Shown here: piece after piece, positions 15,441 through 23,558 of the stretch
How positions within the stretch are numbered: the first letter of the stretch is position 1
Layout: every line of letters starts with the position of its first letter
Assembly: GCA_052144935.1 (NCBI GenBank)
Contig: JBKQPR010000148.1
Coordinates: 1 to 29,381 of the forward strand
Length of the DNA: 29,381 nt
Direction of reading: 5' to 3'
DNA from: JOPF133 sp052144935
GTDB taxonomy: Bacteria; Acidobacteriota; Terriglobia; Bryobacterales; Bryobacteraceae
Translations under genes and position numbers: made by a program
Notes under the pieces: generated by a model
What the model saw: only the letters and a program-made list of their open reading frames with translations
Told to the model about the DNA's origin: nothing
Databases searched by the model: none

Positions 15441-16946
15441 TTACCGCTTCCCTTCCCCCTCCGCCATCACGCAAGTGAAATTGGCGGCATCGTCGGTGCT
15501 GCCGCTGCCTTTCCACCGCGCCACTTCCGGATACGGACACAGCGGGCGGCTGCGGCCTGGCTTGGTGGCGACGATTGGGCCGGGCGGCACGCCTTGCTCC
15601 ACCCAGGCTTCGATGGGCTTGTTCATGTCGAAGCTGCTCGGCCCCGGGCCTCCGCCGCAATGCTGCATGCCCGGCGCCATGTAGAGCCTCACAAAGCCGG
15701 CGGTCTCTTTGGCCCTTAATTTGGCTGCTACGCGGTTGTAATAGTTAATGCTGTTGTAGGGCGAAATGGAGGGGTCGCTCCAGCCGTGATACAGAATCAA
15801 CTTACCGCCGCGCCGCGCGAACTTACTGAGGTCCGGATCGGTCGCGTTCAGCACGTGGGCCAGCTTGGCGTCCGCCTTCTTGACGTCGCGCTCCAGGCTG
15901 AACTGGCGGTAATCCCACGCGGCGTTTTCATACACCATGTTTTTGAAGAACTGCGAGCCGAACGCCAGGCCCAGGCTCTTTTCGGGCGCGGTTCCGGTCA
16001 CCCAGGCCGCCCAACCGCCGGCGCCGCTTTCGCCGCCCGGCGCGTGCCCGGGAAAAATCCGCGCGCCCGGTCCATCGTACAGTTTGCGCAGCGCCGCCAC
16101 CTGCGGGGCGGTGAGACACGCGTCCGACTCGGCCGCTTTGCAGAGCAAAGCAGAGGGGTCGAAGCGGCACGCGGAGGGGTCGTCCACCACGCCATCCGTG
16201 ACTCCGTCGGCCGCGTCGCAGGCCGCCAGCACGGCGTTTTCAATGGCCGGCAGTTTAGCCGCCGGAATGTAGCCGCCGGGCTCCTTGAGCGCCTGCGCAT
16301 CCCACAGCGCTTCGGTCAGCAGGTGCGTCCAGTAATTGGCTGGCGCTCCGGCCACGATGCCATCGTAATCCTCGGGATAGCGCTGCGCCTCCATGAGCGC
16401 CTGCCGCCCGCCGTTGGAACAACTGTTGAAGTAGGCGTGCTGGATGGCGCTCGCGTAGAACGCCGCCGCGATGGCCTTGCCCTTCACGGCGGTTTCGTGG
16501 ATCGCGCGGTAGCCGAAGTCGATCGCCTTTTGCAGATGCCCCAGCGCCCACGAGGCATTCACGTCCGCGGTCCCGCTATGCCCGGTATCCGTGGCCGCGG
16601 CCGCGTAACCGCGCCTCACGGCGTTGCCCAACGCCGAATAGCTGATGAACCCCGCGTAACCGCCGTTGCCGATCCCCTCGAACTTGCCGTTCCAGTCCGC
16701 GCTGGGAATCCACACCTCGAACGTGATGCTGGAATCCTCGACCGGATGGATCGCACCGGCCACGCGGCAGAAGGACGGCAGATTGCTCACTGGCTGTCCG
16801 TTGGGCGGCGAAAAGCTCCCGGCGGTCACCGTCTGCGCCACGGTGATGCTGGTGTTCGGCAGCACCAGGCTGGTCAGGCTCTCGCAAGTGGCCGCCGCCA
16901 GATGGCCGGCCAGCGCGACTGCGATTAGCAAGCTATGGATCTTCAT
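15441..16946 (-). CDS. Secreted tannase/feruloyl-esterase family hydrolase
   Basis: A 501-residue exported esterase of the tannase family (PF07519 type), which cleaves ester bonds of galloyl or feruloyl plant phenolics. The signal peptide is MKIHSLLIAVALAGHLAAAT. The catalytic Ser is S177 in NSCSNGGRQ, the Asp is D391 in YHGWSDP, and the His is H429 in GMQHCGGG. C176 and C430 flank the Ser and His, giving the CS-D-HC arrangement whose disulfide ties the triad together in this family. The lid domain carries the usual calcium-binding-like loop CDAADGVTDGVVDDPSAC (243-260). All key residues are present, so the enzyme should be active; the exact substrate cannot be read from sequence. It is on the same strand as the ADOP permease gene but separated by 222 nt containing a REP-like palindrome, so it may be transcribed separately. 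Confidence 0.93.
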   Translation of the reverse strand: MKIHSLLIAVALAGHLAAATCESLTSLVLPNTSITVAQTVTAGSFSPPNGQPVSNLPSFCRVAGAIHPVEDSSITFEVWIPSADWNGKFEGIGNGGYAGFISYSALGNAVRRGYAAAATDTGHSGTADVNASWALGHLQKAIDFGYRAIHETAVKGKAIAAAFYASAIQHAYFNSCSNGGRQALMEAQRYPEDYDGIVAGAPANYWTHLLTEALWDAQALKEPGGYIPAAKLPAIENAVLAACDAADGVTDGVVDDPSACRFDPSALLCKAAESDACLTAPQVAALRKLYDGPGARIFPGHAPGGESGAGGWAAWVTGTAPEKSLGLAFGSQFFKNMVYENAAWDYRQFSLERDVKKADAKLAHVLNATDPDLSKFARRGGKLILYHGWSDPSISPYNSINYYNRVAAKLRAKETAGFVRLYMAPGMQHCGGGPGPSSFDMNKPIEAWVEQGVPPGPIVATKPGRSRPLCPYPEVARWKGSGSTDDAANFTCVMAEGEGKR

Positions 16947-17057
16947 GCGTCAGGCTCCTTTCGCCGGTAACGTATGCTGGAGCTGTTGGTGGGGCGGCCG
17001 ATTCGCCTGCCCGGCGCGAGCGAAACTCGCCGCGCCCGCTGCCGCTGCGCTGGAGCG

Positions 17058-17091
17058 AGGGCAGGCGGGGCGCCCCTGGGCCCGCCTGCCC
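17058..17091. repeat. REP-like palindrome, copy 2
   Basis: GGGCAGGCGGG (17059-17069) and CCCGCCTGCCC (17081-17091) are identical to the arms of the copy at 1073-1106; only the loop differs by one base. It lies in the 222-base gap between the ADOP permease and the tannase-family gene. A second small hairpin, TGCCGG-N7-CCGGCA, lies at about 17111-17129. No gene is present in this gap. Confidence 0.6.
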
Positions 17092-17168
17092 ACCAGGCCC
17101 GGAGCGAGGAGTGCCGGCGGAAGACCGGCAGGGCCCGGAGGGCACCCCAGGATTGGCTGCCCACTGCG

Positions 17169-19592
17169 CTATTCGCACCGCAACGCCACCATCGGATCCA
17201 CCTTGGATGCGCGCCATGCCGGCGCCGCGCAGGCCGCCAGAGCCACCACCGCCAGCGCCGCGGCCACTCCCGCGAAGGTCGCCGGGTCGCGCTCCGGCAC
17301 ACCGTAAAGCAGGCTCGCCAGAACCCGGCTCACCCCCAAGGCCCCCGCCAATCCCGCGACGATCCCAGCCAGCGCCACCAGCATCCCCTCCCTCACGATC
17401 AACCGCAGCACGGTGGCGCGCGGCGCACCCATGGCCATACGCAGGCCGATTTCACGCGTCCGCTGGTTCACCGAGTACGACAGCACGCCGTACACTCCGA
17501 TGGCCGCCATCAGCATCGCCACGCAGGCGAACACCGCCACCAGCAGGGCATTCAAGCGTGGCTGGGCGGCGCTGGCGGAGAGCCACTGTCCCATGGACCG
17601 CACGGTCGAAACAGGCATCTCGGAGTCCAGTGCGCGGACCCGCTGCCGCACCGCCGGGAGCGCCGAGAGCGGGTCGCCCGCGGTCCGCACCACGATGTCC
17701 ATGGTAGGCCACAGCCGCGCCCAGGCCGAGTAGTACATGGCCGGCCCGGGATCCTCGTTCAAGGCCGAGTTGTGCACGTCGCCCACCACCCCGACGATGG
17801 TGAACTCCTTGCCCGATCCCACGATGCGCATCACTCTTCCCAAGGGGTCCGCCTGGCCCCACGCCCGCCGCGCGGTTTCCTGGCTGACGATCATGACCGG
17901 CGGCGCGGTGGCCGTATCTTCGTCGGTAAAGTACCGTCCCTCGACCAGCGGAATCCGCATGGTGCGAAAATAGTCCGCGCTTACGCTGCGCCAGTCGATC
18001 GGGAGCGAGTCGCCCGGCTGCAGCAGGGACTTACCTACCGGGGCCGTGGGCGTTCGGCTGTAAACGCCGGCGCCGAACGGCAAGCCGCTGGAGATGGCGG
18101 CGCCGCGCACGCCCGGCAGAGTCCGCAGGCGTTCCAGCAGCTCGCGATAAAACGCCGCGGCCTTCACGATGTCCGGATATTTCACCGCCGGCGGCGAAAG
18201 CTGGAACGTCAGCAGGCCTTCCGGCCGGAACCCCAGGCGCACACTCTGAAGGTGCATCAGGCTTTCCAGCAGCAGGCCGGCGCCGATTAGCAGCATGGTG
18301 GCCAGCGCCAGTTCCCCCGCTACCAACCCATTGCGCAGAAGGGCCCGCGCGCCTCCCACCGACGAACGGCCGCCTTCTTTCAGCACGCTGTGCAGGTCGG
18401 TGCGCGACGCCTGCCATGCGGGCGCCATTCCAAAGAGCAGCCCGGCCGCCAGCGTAATTCCCAAGGCGAAGAGCAGGACCGTCGAATCCATCGAGATCTT
18501 CTGCACGGGCAGCGCGTTCGGCAGCACGCCCGGCGGCAGCGAGGTGTTCATGAGCCGCACCGCCCACTCGGCCGCGGCGAGGCCTGCGCCGCCGCCCAAC
18601 GCGGAAAGCACCAGGCTCTCGGTGAGCAGTTGCCGCAGCAGCCTGCCGCGGCCGGCGCCCACGGCGATGCGCACGGCGATCTCCCTCTGCCGCGATGCCG
18701 CCCGCGAGAGCAGCAGATTCGCCACGTTGGCCGACGCGATCAGCAGCACCAGCACCACGGCGCCCATCAGGACCACCAGCGCGGTGCGCAATGGGACGGG
18801 CACGAGCCAGTTGTAGAACGTCTGCAAATGGATGCCCCAGTCCTTGATTTCCGGATACTGCAGTCCCAGGCGGCGCGCCACCGTGTCCATCTCGGCCTGC
18901 GCCTGCTCCACCGTCACGCCGGGTTTGAGCCGCCCCACGGCGACGATTACGTGCTGGAGGCGGATCTCTTTGGTGCGGTCGATGGTCAGCGGCGTCCAGA
19001 TGTCGCCTTTGGACAGGAGCGCGGGCGCTTCCGGCGCGATCCCCACCACCGTGCAGGCGACGCCGTTCAGCGTCACGGTTTGCCCGAGCAACGAGGTCTC
19101 ACCGCCGAAGCGCCGCTTCCAGAGACCTTCGCCAATCATCGCCACCGGCGGACTTCCAGGCAGGTCTTCACCTTCGCGGAATCCGCGGCCCGCCACCGGC
19201 CGGACGCCTAGCAGCGGGAACAACGACGGGCTGATGGCATTGCCGGCGAACTGCTCGGGATCGCCCCGTCCGGTGAGACTGAAATTGGCCCCCTTGATGG
19301 CCGCGAGCTGCTCGAAGGGGCCCAAAGGGCTCCCCGCCTGCTCGCGCCACGACAGGTAATTCAGAACCGACGCCGCAAAGAAAGGCTGCTTCAGCTTGTC
19401 GTTCTTCTCCGCCACCCAGACCAGGCGATCCGGCCTGGCGAAGGGCAGGGACCGCACCATCACTGCGTTGACCACGCTGAAAATCGCGGTGTTCGCACCG
19501 ATGGCCAGGGCCAGCGTGAGAATCGCGGTAACGGTAAACGCCGGGGCCTTGCGCAGGGTGCGCGCCGTGTAACGGAGATCGCTCAGCAACAT
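17169..19592 (-). CDS. ADOP-type ABC transporter permease (MacB/FtsX fold, duplicated)
   Basis: An 807-residue permease of the 'Acidobacterial duplicated orphan permease' type. The start MLLSDLRYTARTLRKAPAFT followed by a membrane helix (about 19-46, ILTLALAIGANTAIFSVVNAV) is the family hallmark. Order: helix 1, MacB periplasmic domain (about 50-250), FtsX-like core with three helices (about 275-390), a second helix (about 405-430), a second periplasmic domain (about 440-640) and a second FtsX core (about 690-800) ending DPMVALRCE. The duplication puts two permease halves in one chain. No ATP-binding subunit is encoded nearby, as is usual for these orphans; substrate unknown. The ATG at 19592 immediately follows the stop of the amidohydrolase gene (zero spacing), and AAGGGG inside that gene serves as ribosome binding site, so the two are co-translated. 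Confidence 0.93.
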   Translation of the reverse strand: MLLSDLRYTARTLRKAPAFTVTAILTLALAIGANTAIFSVVNAVMVRSLPFARPDRLVWVAEKNDKLKQPFFAASVLNYLSWREQAGSPLGPFEQLAAIKGANFSLTGRGDPEQFAGNAISPSLFPLLGVRPVAGRGFREGEDLPGSPPVAMIGEGLWKRRFGGETSLLGQTVTLNGVACTVVGIAPEAPALLSKGDIWTPLTIDRTKEIRLQHVIVAVGRLKPGVTVEQAQAEMDTVARRLGLQYPEIKDWGIHLQTFYNWLVPVPLRTALVVLMGAVVLVLLIASANVANLLLSRAASRQREIAVRIAVGAGRGRLLRQLLTESLVLSALGGGAGLAAAEWAVRLMNTSLPPGVLPNALPVQKISMDSTVLLFALGITLAAGLLFGMAPAWQASRTDLHSVLKEGGRSSVGGARALLRNGLVAGELALATMLLIGAGLLLESLMHLQSVRLGFRPEGLLTFQLSPPAVKYPDIVKAAAFYRELLERLRTLPGVRGAAISSGLPFGAGVYSRTPTAPVGKSLLQPGDSLPIDWRSVSADYFRTMRIPLVEGRYFTDEDTATAPPVMIVSQETARRAWGQADPLGRVMRIVGSGKEFTIVGVVGDVHNSALNEDPGPAMYYSAWARLWPTMDIVVRTAGDPLSALPAVRQRVRALDSEMPVSTVRSMGQWLSASAAQPRLNALLVAVFACVAMLMAAIGVYGVLSYSVNQRTREIGLRMAMGAPRATVLRLIVREGMLVALAGIVAGLAGALGVSRVLASLLYGVPERDPATFAGVAAALAVVALAACAAPAWRASKVDPMVALRCE

Positions 19593-20912
19593 CTACTGCC
19601 CCTTGTACACCGTCCCACCCTTCATCACGAAGGTGACGTGCCGCAAGGCCGAGATGTCCTTGGTTGGATCGCCCTCCACGGCGATCAGGTCGGCCAGCAT
19701 CCCAGGCTTCACCTCTCCGATCTCCATGTGCAACACCTGGCCGGCCACCGAGGTGGCGGCCTTCAGCGCGTCGGTGGCGCCCATGCCGTAGGCCACCATC
19801 AGCTCGATCTCACGCGCGTTCTCGCCGTGCGTGAACACGCCCACATCGCTGCCGCTGAGGATGGTCACCCCCGCCGCCAGCGCCGCCTGAAAGCTGGCGC
19901 GCTTGCGGGCGATGCCGGCCGGTTCGGGACCCTCCCCCTTGCGCCATCCGGCATACTGGGCGGTGGCGTCACCCGCGGCCAGCGTGGGGCACAGCGCCAC
20001 GTGGTGTTCCGCCATCATCTTGAAAATCTCGGGCGTGCCGCCATCGCCATGCTCGATCGTATCCACGCCCGCCAGAATCGCGCGGCGCATGCCCTCGGGA
20101 GTCGAGGAATGCACCGTGAGGGGCGCCCCCGCGCTATGAGCGGTCTCGACCGCGGCCTTCAACTCGTCCAGGGTGAAGGTGGGATGCGCGCCCTGCCCAG
20201 GCCCCCAGCGGTAATCGGCGTACAGCTTCACCCAATCGGCGCCGTGGCCAATCTGATCGCGCACCACGCGCATCACGCCCTCGACGCCATCGGCCTCCTC
20301 GGCGCCCTGCGGCACCCGCCACTCCAGCGCGAACCCCTTGGGCGCGTAGCTGCCGGTGGCCACGATGGCGCGCGTGGAGGCCAGAATTCGAGGTCCTGGA
20401 ATGATGCCCTCACGGACCGCTTGCTTCAATTCCACGTCGGCGTACGCGGCGCCCTCTGTGCCCAGGTCGCGCATGGTGGTGAAGCCCGCCAGCAGGGTGT
20501 CGCGCAGATGGTTGACGGCGCGCGCGGTCCGGAGCGCCAGGCCCTCGTGGGCCACCTGATCGTTCCAGGGCGTCTCATTGTAAGCGTGCAGCATCATGTG
20601 CGAGTGGCCTTCCACCAGGCCCGGCAGCAGAGTGGTATTCGGCAGATCGATGAGCTTGGCGCCGGCTGTATCCACGCCGGCCACGGGGCCCGCGGCTTCG
20701 ATCCGCTCGCCGCTCACCCGCACCGCCCAGCCCTGTTGCAGGCTCTCGCCATCGAAGACCCGCGCCGGCCGCAGCACGAAGACTTCTCCGCCTCCCCCTC
20801 CGCGGCCGCCCCGTCCACCGCCCCGCCCGCCTCGTCCACCTCGCTGCGCCATGGCAGGCGCCGCCGCGCCGCACGCCAGCAGGGCAATCGCAACCAGAGT
20901 TTTAGATCGCAT
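19593..20912 (-). CDS. Secreted metal-dependent amidohydrolase (imidazolonepropionase/prolidase-like)
   Basis: A 439-residue exported amidohydrolase. It begins MRSKTLVAIALLACGAAAPAMA, a standard signal peptide, followed by an unusual Arg-Gly linker (RGGRGGRGGGRGGRGGGGG, residues 24-42). The TIM-barrel metal ligands are visible: HxH in EGHSHM (H103, H105), the Lys in DWVKLYADY, His in TVHSSTPEG, His in TIEHGDG and Asp in LSGSDVGVF. This set fits the binuclear prolidase-like group that hydrolyses Xaa-Pro dipeptides, or other secreted amidases; the substrate is not certain. The start at ATG 20912 was chosen over the in-frame TTG at 20930 because GAGG lies upstream of it and it gives the clean signal peptide. 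It is directly followed by the ADOP permease gene. Confidence 0.9.
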   Translation of the reverse strand: MRSKTLVAIALLACGAAAPAMAQRGGRGGRGGGRGGRGGGGGEVFVLRPARVFDGESLQQGWAVRVSGERIEAAGPVAGVDTAGAKLIDLPNTTLLPGLVEGHSHMMLHAYNETPWNDQVAHEGLALRTARAVNHLRDTLLAGFTTMRDLGTEGAAYADVELKQAVREGIIPGPRILASTRAIVATGSYAPKGFALEWRVPQGAEEADGVEGVMRVVRDQIGHGADWVKLYADYRWGPGQGAHPTFTLDELKAAVETAHSAGAPLTVHSSTPEGMRRAILAGVDTIEHGDGGTPEIFKMMAEHHVALCPTLAAGDATAQYAGWRKGEGPEPAGIARKRASFQAALAAGVTILSGSDVGVFTHGENAREIELMVAYGMGATDALKAATSVAGQVLHMEIGEVKPGMLADLIAVEGDPTKDISALRHVTFVMKGGTVYKGQ

Positions 20913-21052
20913 AGATAGATTCTGCCTCAAAAATGGAAACCCGTGCTGGCGGGTATGCGCGGCGGTGGGCGTGCGACCGCCAGGGACCGGGGATTGAGGG
21001 TGCCCGTCTGCTTGACTCGGTGAAAGTGGGATTGGTAACGGGGCGGCGGGCC

Positions 21053-21289
21053 TTAGTGGTGGCCCTCTTCGAGACGCTCGATGCGCTGCTCGTGAATCTC
21101 GGCGATGTGGAGGAGCCTGGCTACGCCCTCCATGATTTCGCCCAGACGACGGTCGCGCTCTTTGTTCTCGGCCGCCATCTGTCGGTTCTCGGCCGCCAAC
21201 TCTCTGACATCGGCCGCCAGCAGTCCGACGGTTTGGGCGAGCGCCTCATGCCGTTCGGTCAGTTTCTCCAGCCGTTCATCAATGGTCAT
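21053..21289 (-). CDS. Small coiled-coil protein
   Basis: A 78-residue acidic/basic protein with no membrane segment. Almost the whole chain is heptad-like: ERLEKLTERHEALAQTVGLL, then the near-repeat ELAAENRQMAAENKERDRRL, then HIAEIHEQRIERLEEGHH. It would form a long parallel helix, probably oligomeric. Similar short coiled-coil proteins are common in Solibacter-type genomes (from memory); no function is known. The ATG at 21289 has no strong ribosome binding site. It shares a divergent 198-base region with the DUF3500 gene, which contains a TATAAC string near 21314-21319 and nothing else clearly identifiable. Confidence 0.65.
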   Translation of the reverse strand: MTIDERLEKLTERHEALAQTVGLLAADVRELAAENRQMAAENKERDRRLGEIMEGVARLLHIAEIHEQRIERLEEGHH

Positions 21290-21487
21290 TTGGTTTGTGG
21301 CTCTTTCTATGAGTTTATAACATTACGGCCGGGCGGTGCCGCGGCCCTATGTATCCGTCGTGATCACCGGCGAAAAGTGCCCAGCCCGCGGGCCTCACAG
21401 CGCGCCGGCACGGGGACCCCCCGGAGACCCGCCTTGCAAATTGCCGCCAAGCGGAGTATGGTCACAGGGAGGAGGGGGCATGAATAC

Positions 21488-22507
21488 ATGGATACATGGA
21501 AGCGTCCGGTGATTGCAGTTTGCGGGTTCGCGCTGCTGGCGGCGGCCTATGAGCGCACCACCGAGCAGGGGGTAATGACCAACGCGGCCCGCGCGTACCT
21601 GGCTTCGCTGACCCCGGAGCTGAGGGCGCGCACGACTTTTCCTTTTGGAACCGATGAGCGCATGAACTGGCACTTCGTTCCTCTGGAGCGGAAGGGCGTG
21701 GCGTTGCGCGAGATGACCTCCGCGCAGAAGCACCTGGCCGAGGCGCTGCTTTCGGCGGGCCTGTCCCAGCAGGGCATCATCAAGGCCCACACCATCATGA
21801 GCCTGGACCAGATCCTTAAGGAGATGGAAAAGGGCACCGGTCCGGAGCGCGACCCCGAGAAATACTACGTCTCGATTTTCGGCGAGCCGGCCGAGCAAGG
21901 CACCTGGGGTTACCGTTTTGAGGGCCACCATATCAGCCTGAACTTCACCGTCGCCAATGGCCGCATCGCTTCGAGTCCGAGTTTCTTCGGCGCCAATCCC
22001 GCCGAAGTGAAAGAAGGACCGCGGGCCGGACTGCGGGCGCTGATGCGCGAGGAAGATATCGGCCGCGAGCTGATTCACTCGCTGAGCGAACCGCAGCGCG
22101 AGATAGCCATCGTGGATAAGACGGCTTACAAGGATATTATTACTTTCGATTCGCGCAAGGCCGCGCTGAGCGGGCAGCCCAACGGTTTGCCGGTCGCCAA
22201 GATGACTGCGAAAGAGAAGGAGATCCTGGCCGAACTGGTGTCCGAGTACGCCAACAACTTCCCGCCGCAGATTGCCGAAATGCGCATGGAACAGTTCCGC
22301 AAGACGCAGGCCAATGGGTTTTTCGCCTGGGCGGGAGGCATCGAGCGCGGCCAGCCGCATTACTACCGGATCCAGACGCCGGCGTTTCTGATCGAGTACG
22401 ACGACACGCAAAACAACGCCAACCACATCCACTCGGTGTGGCGGGATTTCAACGGCGACTTCGGCGAGGATCTGCTCGCGGAGCATTACCAGGCGAGCCA
22501 CCGGTAG
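21488..22507 (+). CDS. DUF3500 domain protein
   Basis: A 339-residue protein of the DUF3500 family. Family motifs are easy to see: RTTFPFGTDERMNWHFVPLERKG, LAEALLSAGLSQQG, KAHTIMSLDQIL, RDPEKYYVSIFGEP, WGYRFEGHHISLNFTVANG and SPSFFGANPAEV. The family role is not established; it is found in many secreted or periplasmic bacterial proteins. The N-terminus MDTWKRPVIAVCGFALLAAAYE is hydrophobic and may be a signal peptide. The start at 21488 was chosen because the purine-rich GGGAGGAGGGGG lies 9 nt upstream; an ATG at 21480 is out of frame, and the open frame extends to 20933 only by lack of stops. It converges on the methyltransferase gene with 22 bases between the stops. Confidence 0.85.
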   Translation: MDTWKRPVIAVCGFALLAAAYERTTEQGVMTNAARAYLASLTPELRARTTFPFGTDERMNWHFVPLERKGVALREMTSAQKHLAEALLSAGLSQQGIIKAHTIMSLDQILKEMEKGTGPERDPEKYYVSIFGEPAEQGTWGYRFEGHHISLNFTVANGRIASSPSFFGANPAEVKEGPRAGLRALMREEDIGRELIHSLSEPQREIAIVDKTAYKDIITFDSRKAALSGQPNGLPVAKMTAKEKEILAELVSEYANNFPPQIAEMRMEQFRKTQANGFFAWAGGIERGQPHYYRIQTPAFLIEYDDTQNNANHIHSVWRDFNGDFGEDLLAEHYQASHR

Positions 22508-22529
22508 GGCGCCTCGGGGGCGAGCGCCG

Positions 22530-23543
22530 TCAGGCAGCCTCGATGATCGAACACAAGTCACCGGCAACTGGGATGATGCGCCGGCACTCGAAGCCGGCGC
22601 TGCTCAACAGCGTCTTCCATTCGACAGCGCTACGCTCCTTGCCTCCCGTAACCGCCAACATATTAAGGTCGCTCATCAACCGGGTTTCCAGCTCCGGATC
22701 CGGATGATCGACGACATCCGGCAGAACAAACTCGATCACCAGGAGGCGGCCCTCGCCCGGCAGCACCGACCGGCAGTGGCGGAGGATCTCGATAGCCGCC
22801 CCATCTTCATATCCGTGAAGCACGTGCTTCAGGAAATAAACGTCGGCGCCGGCTGGTACCTCGCTGCATAGATCGGCGGCCAGTAACTTACAGCGATCCT
22901 GAAGCCCCTCTCTCTCGAATCGCGGGGCCGCGGCATCGATAGCCTCTTTACGATCGACTAACATGCCGCGCACGTTCGGAAAGGATTTCAGAATGGCGGC
23001 AATCAGCGCGCCTCCGCCTCCGCCAAGGTCGGCCACCACGTGGTACTTCGAGAAGTCCCAGGCACGCGCGATAGGCATGTAATCCTCCGCGGGCGCCGTG
23101 CCCATGACGGCGCGGAAGATGGCCATTGCGTTGGGATCCTGCGACCAGCGCGATGGGACACCGTTGGGCCGAACGCCTGCTGCGGTTCCTCCAGTCCGGA
23201 TGCACTCGGTCAGATACGACCAACTGTCGGCCAGCAGGTCCGACCAGAATACCACCGAGGCCCATTCTGAATTGGGATGATCTTTACGCAGCGGAACGCC
23301 AAACGGCGCGAGGACGAAGCGTTCCGGCCTGGTTTCTGCGACCACACCGAAGCTGGCGAGAGCGCGTAGCAGGCGGTACAAAGCGGCCGGGTGGGCGCCA
23401 CACGTAGCGGCGAGTTCGTTGACGGATCGCTCGTCGTCGCCCAGGGCATCCGCCACGCCCAAGCGCGCGGCGGCCGAGAGGACTCGGCTGCGGAAATAGC
23501 CCATCGCGATCCCGGTCAGCGTATCGGCGCGAGTTTCAGCCAT
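22530..23543 (-). CDS. SAM-dependent O-methyltransferase (plant-type family 2 fold)
   Basis: A 337-residue methyltransferase of the O-methyltransferase family 2 (PF00891 type). The N-terminal part (about 1-90) is the dimerisation winged helix (SVNELAATCGAHPAALYRLLRAL). The SAM-binding core starts at VADLGGGGGALIAAI (motif I, 171-185), with D197 in GMLVDRKE contacting the ribose. FLKHVLHGYEDGAAIEIL (about 237-254) holds the His that acts as base in this family, followed by LLVIEFVLPD. Members methylate hydroxyls of small aromatics, polyketides or antibiotics; the acceptor is unknown. It is the last gene of the minus-strand cluster, 15 nt after the DUF4832 protein gene, with a good GGAGG ribosome binding site about 6 nt upstream of the ATG. 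Confidence 0.9.
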   Translation of the reverse strand: MAETRADTLTGIAMGYFRSRVLSAAARLGVADALGDDERSVNELAATCGAHPAALYRLLRALASFGVVAETRPERFVLAPFGVPLRKDHPNSEWASVVFWSDLLADSWSYLTECIRTGGTAAGVRPNGVPSRWSQDPNAMAIFRAVMGTAPAEDYMPIARAWDFSKYHVVADLGGGGGALIAAILKSFPNVRGMLVDRKEAIDAAAPRFEREGLQDRCKLLAADLCSEVPAGADVYFLKHVLHGYEDGAAIEILRHCRSVLPGEGRLLVIEFVLPDVVDHPDPELETRLMSDLNMLAVTGGKERSAVEWKTLLSSAGFECRRIIPVAGDLCSIIEAA

Positions 23544-23558
23544 GTCCGTTCCTCCAGG

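Noticed and set aside
14986..15660. Short open frames on both strands through the inverted repeats
   Set aside because: They translate the same repeat in two orientations, have no ribosome binding sites and no family motifs.
15786..16928. 380-residue plus-strand open frame opposite the tannase-family gene
   Set aside because: It is antisense to a gene with a full catalytic triad and signal peptide; the composition is typical of a high-GC shadow.
19638..20918. 426-residue plus-strand open frame opposite the amidohydrolase
   Set aside because: It has no motifs, and the minus strand contains all metal ligands.
20933..21487. Upstream extension of the DUF3500 reading frame
   Set aside because: It overlaps the coiled-coil gene on the other strand and lacks protein character. 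The start at 21488 has a strong ribosome binding site and matches the family length.
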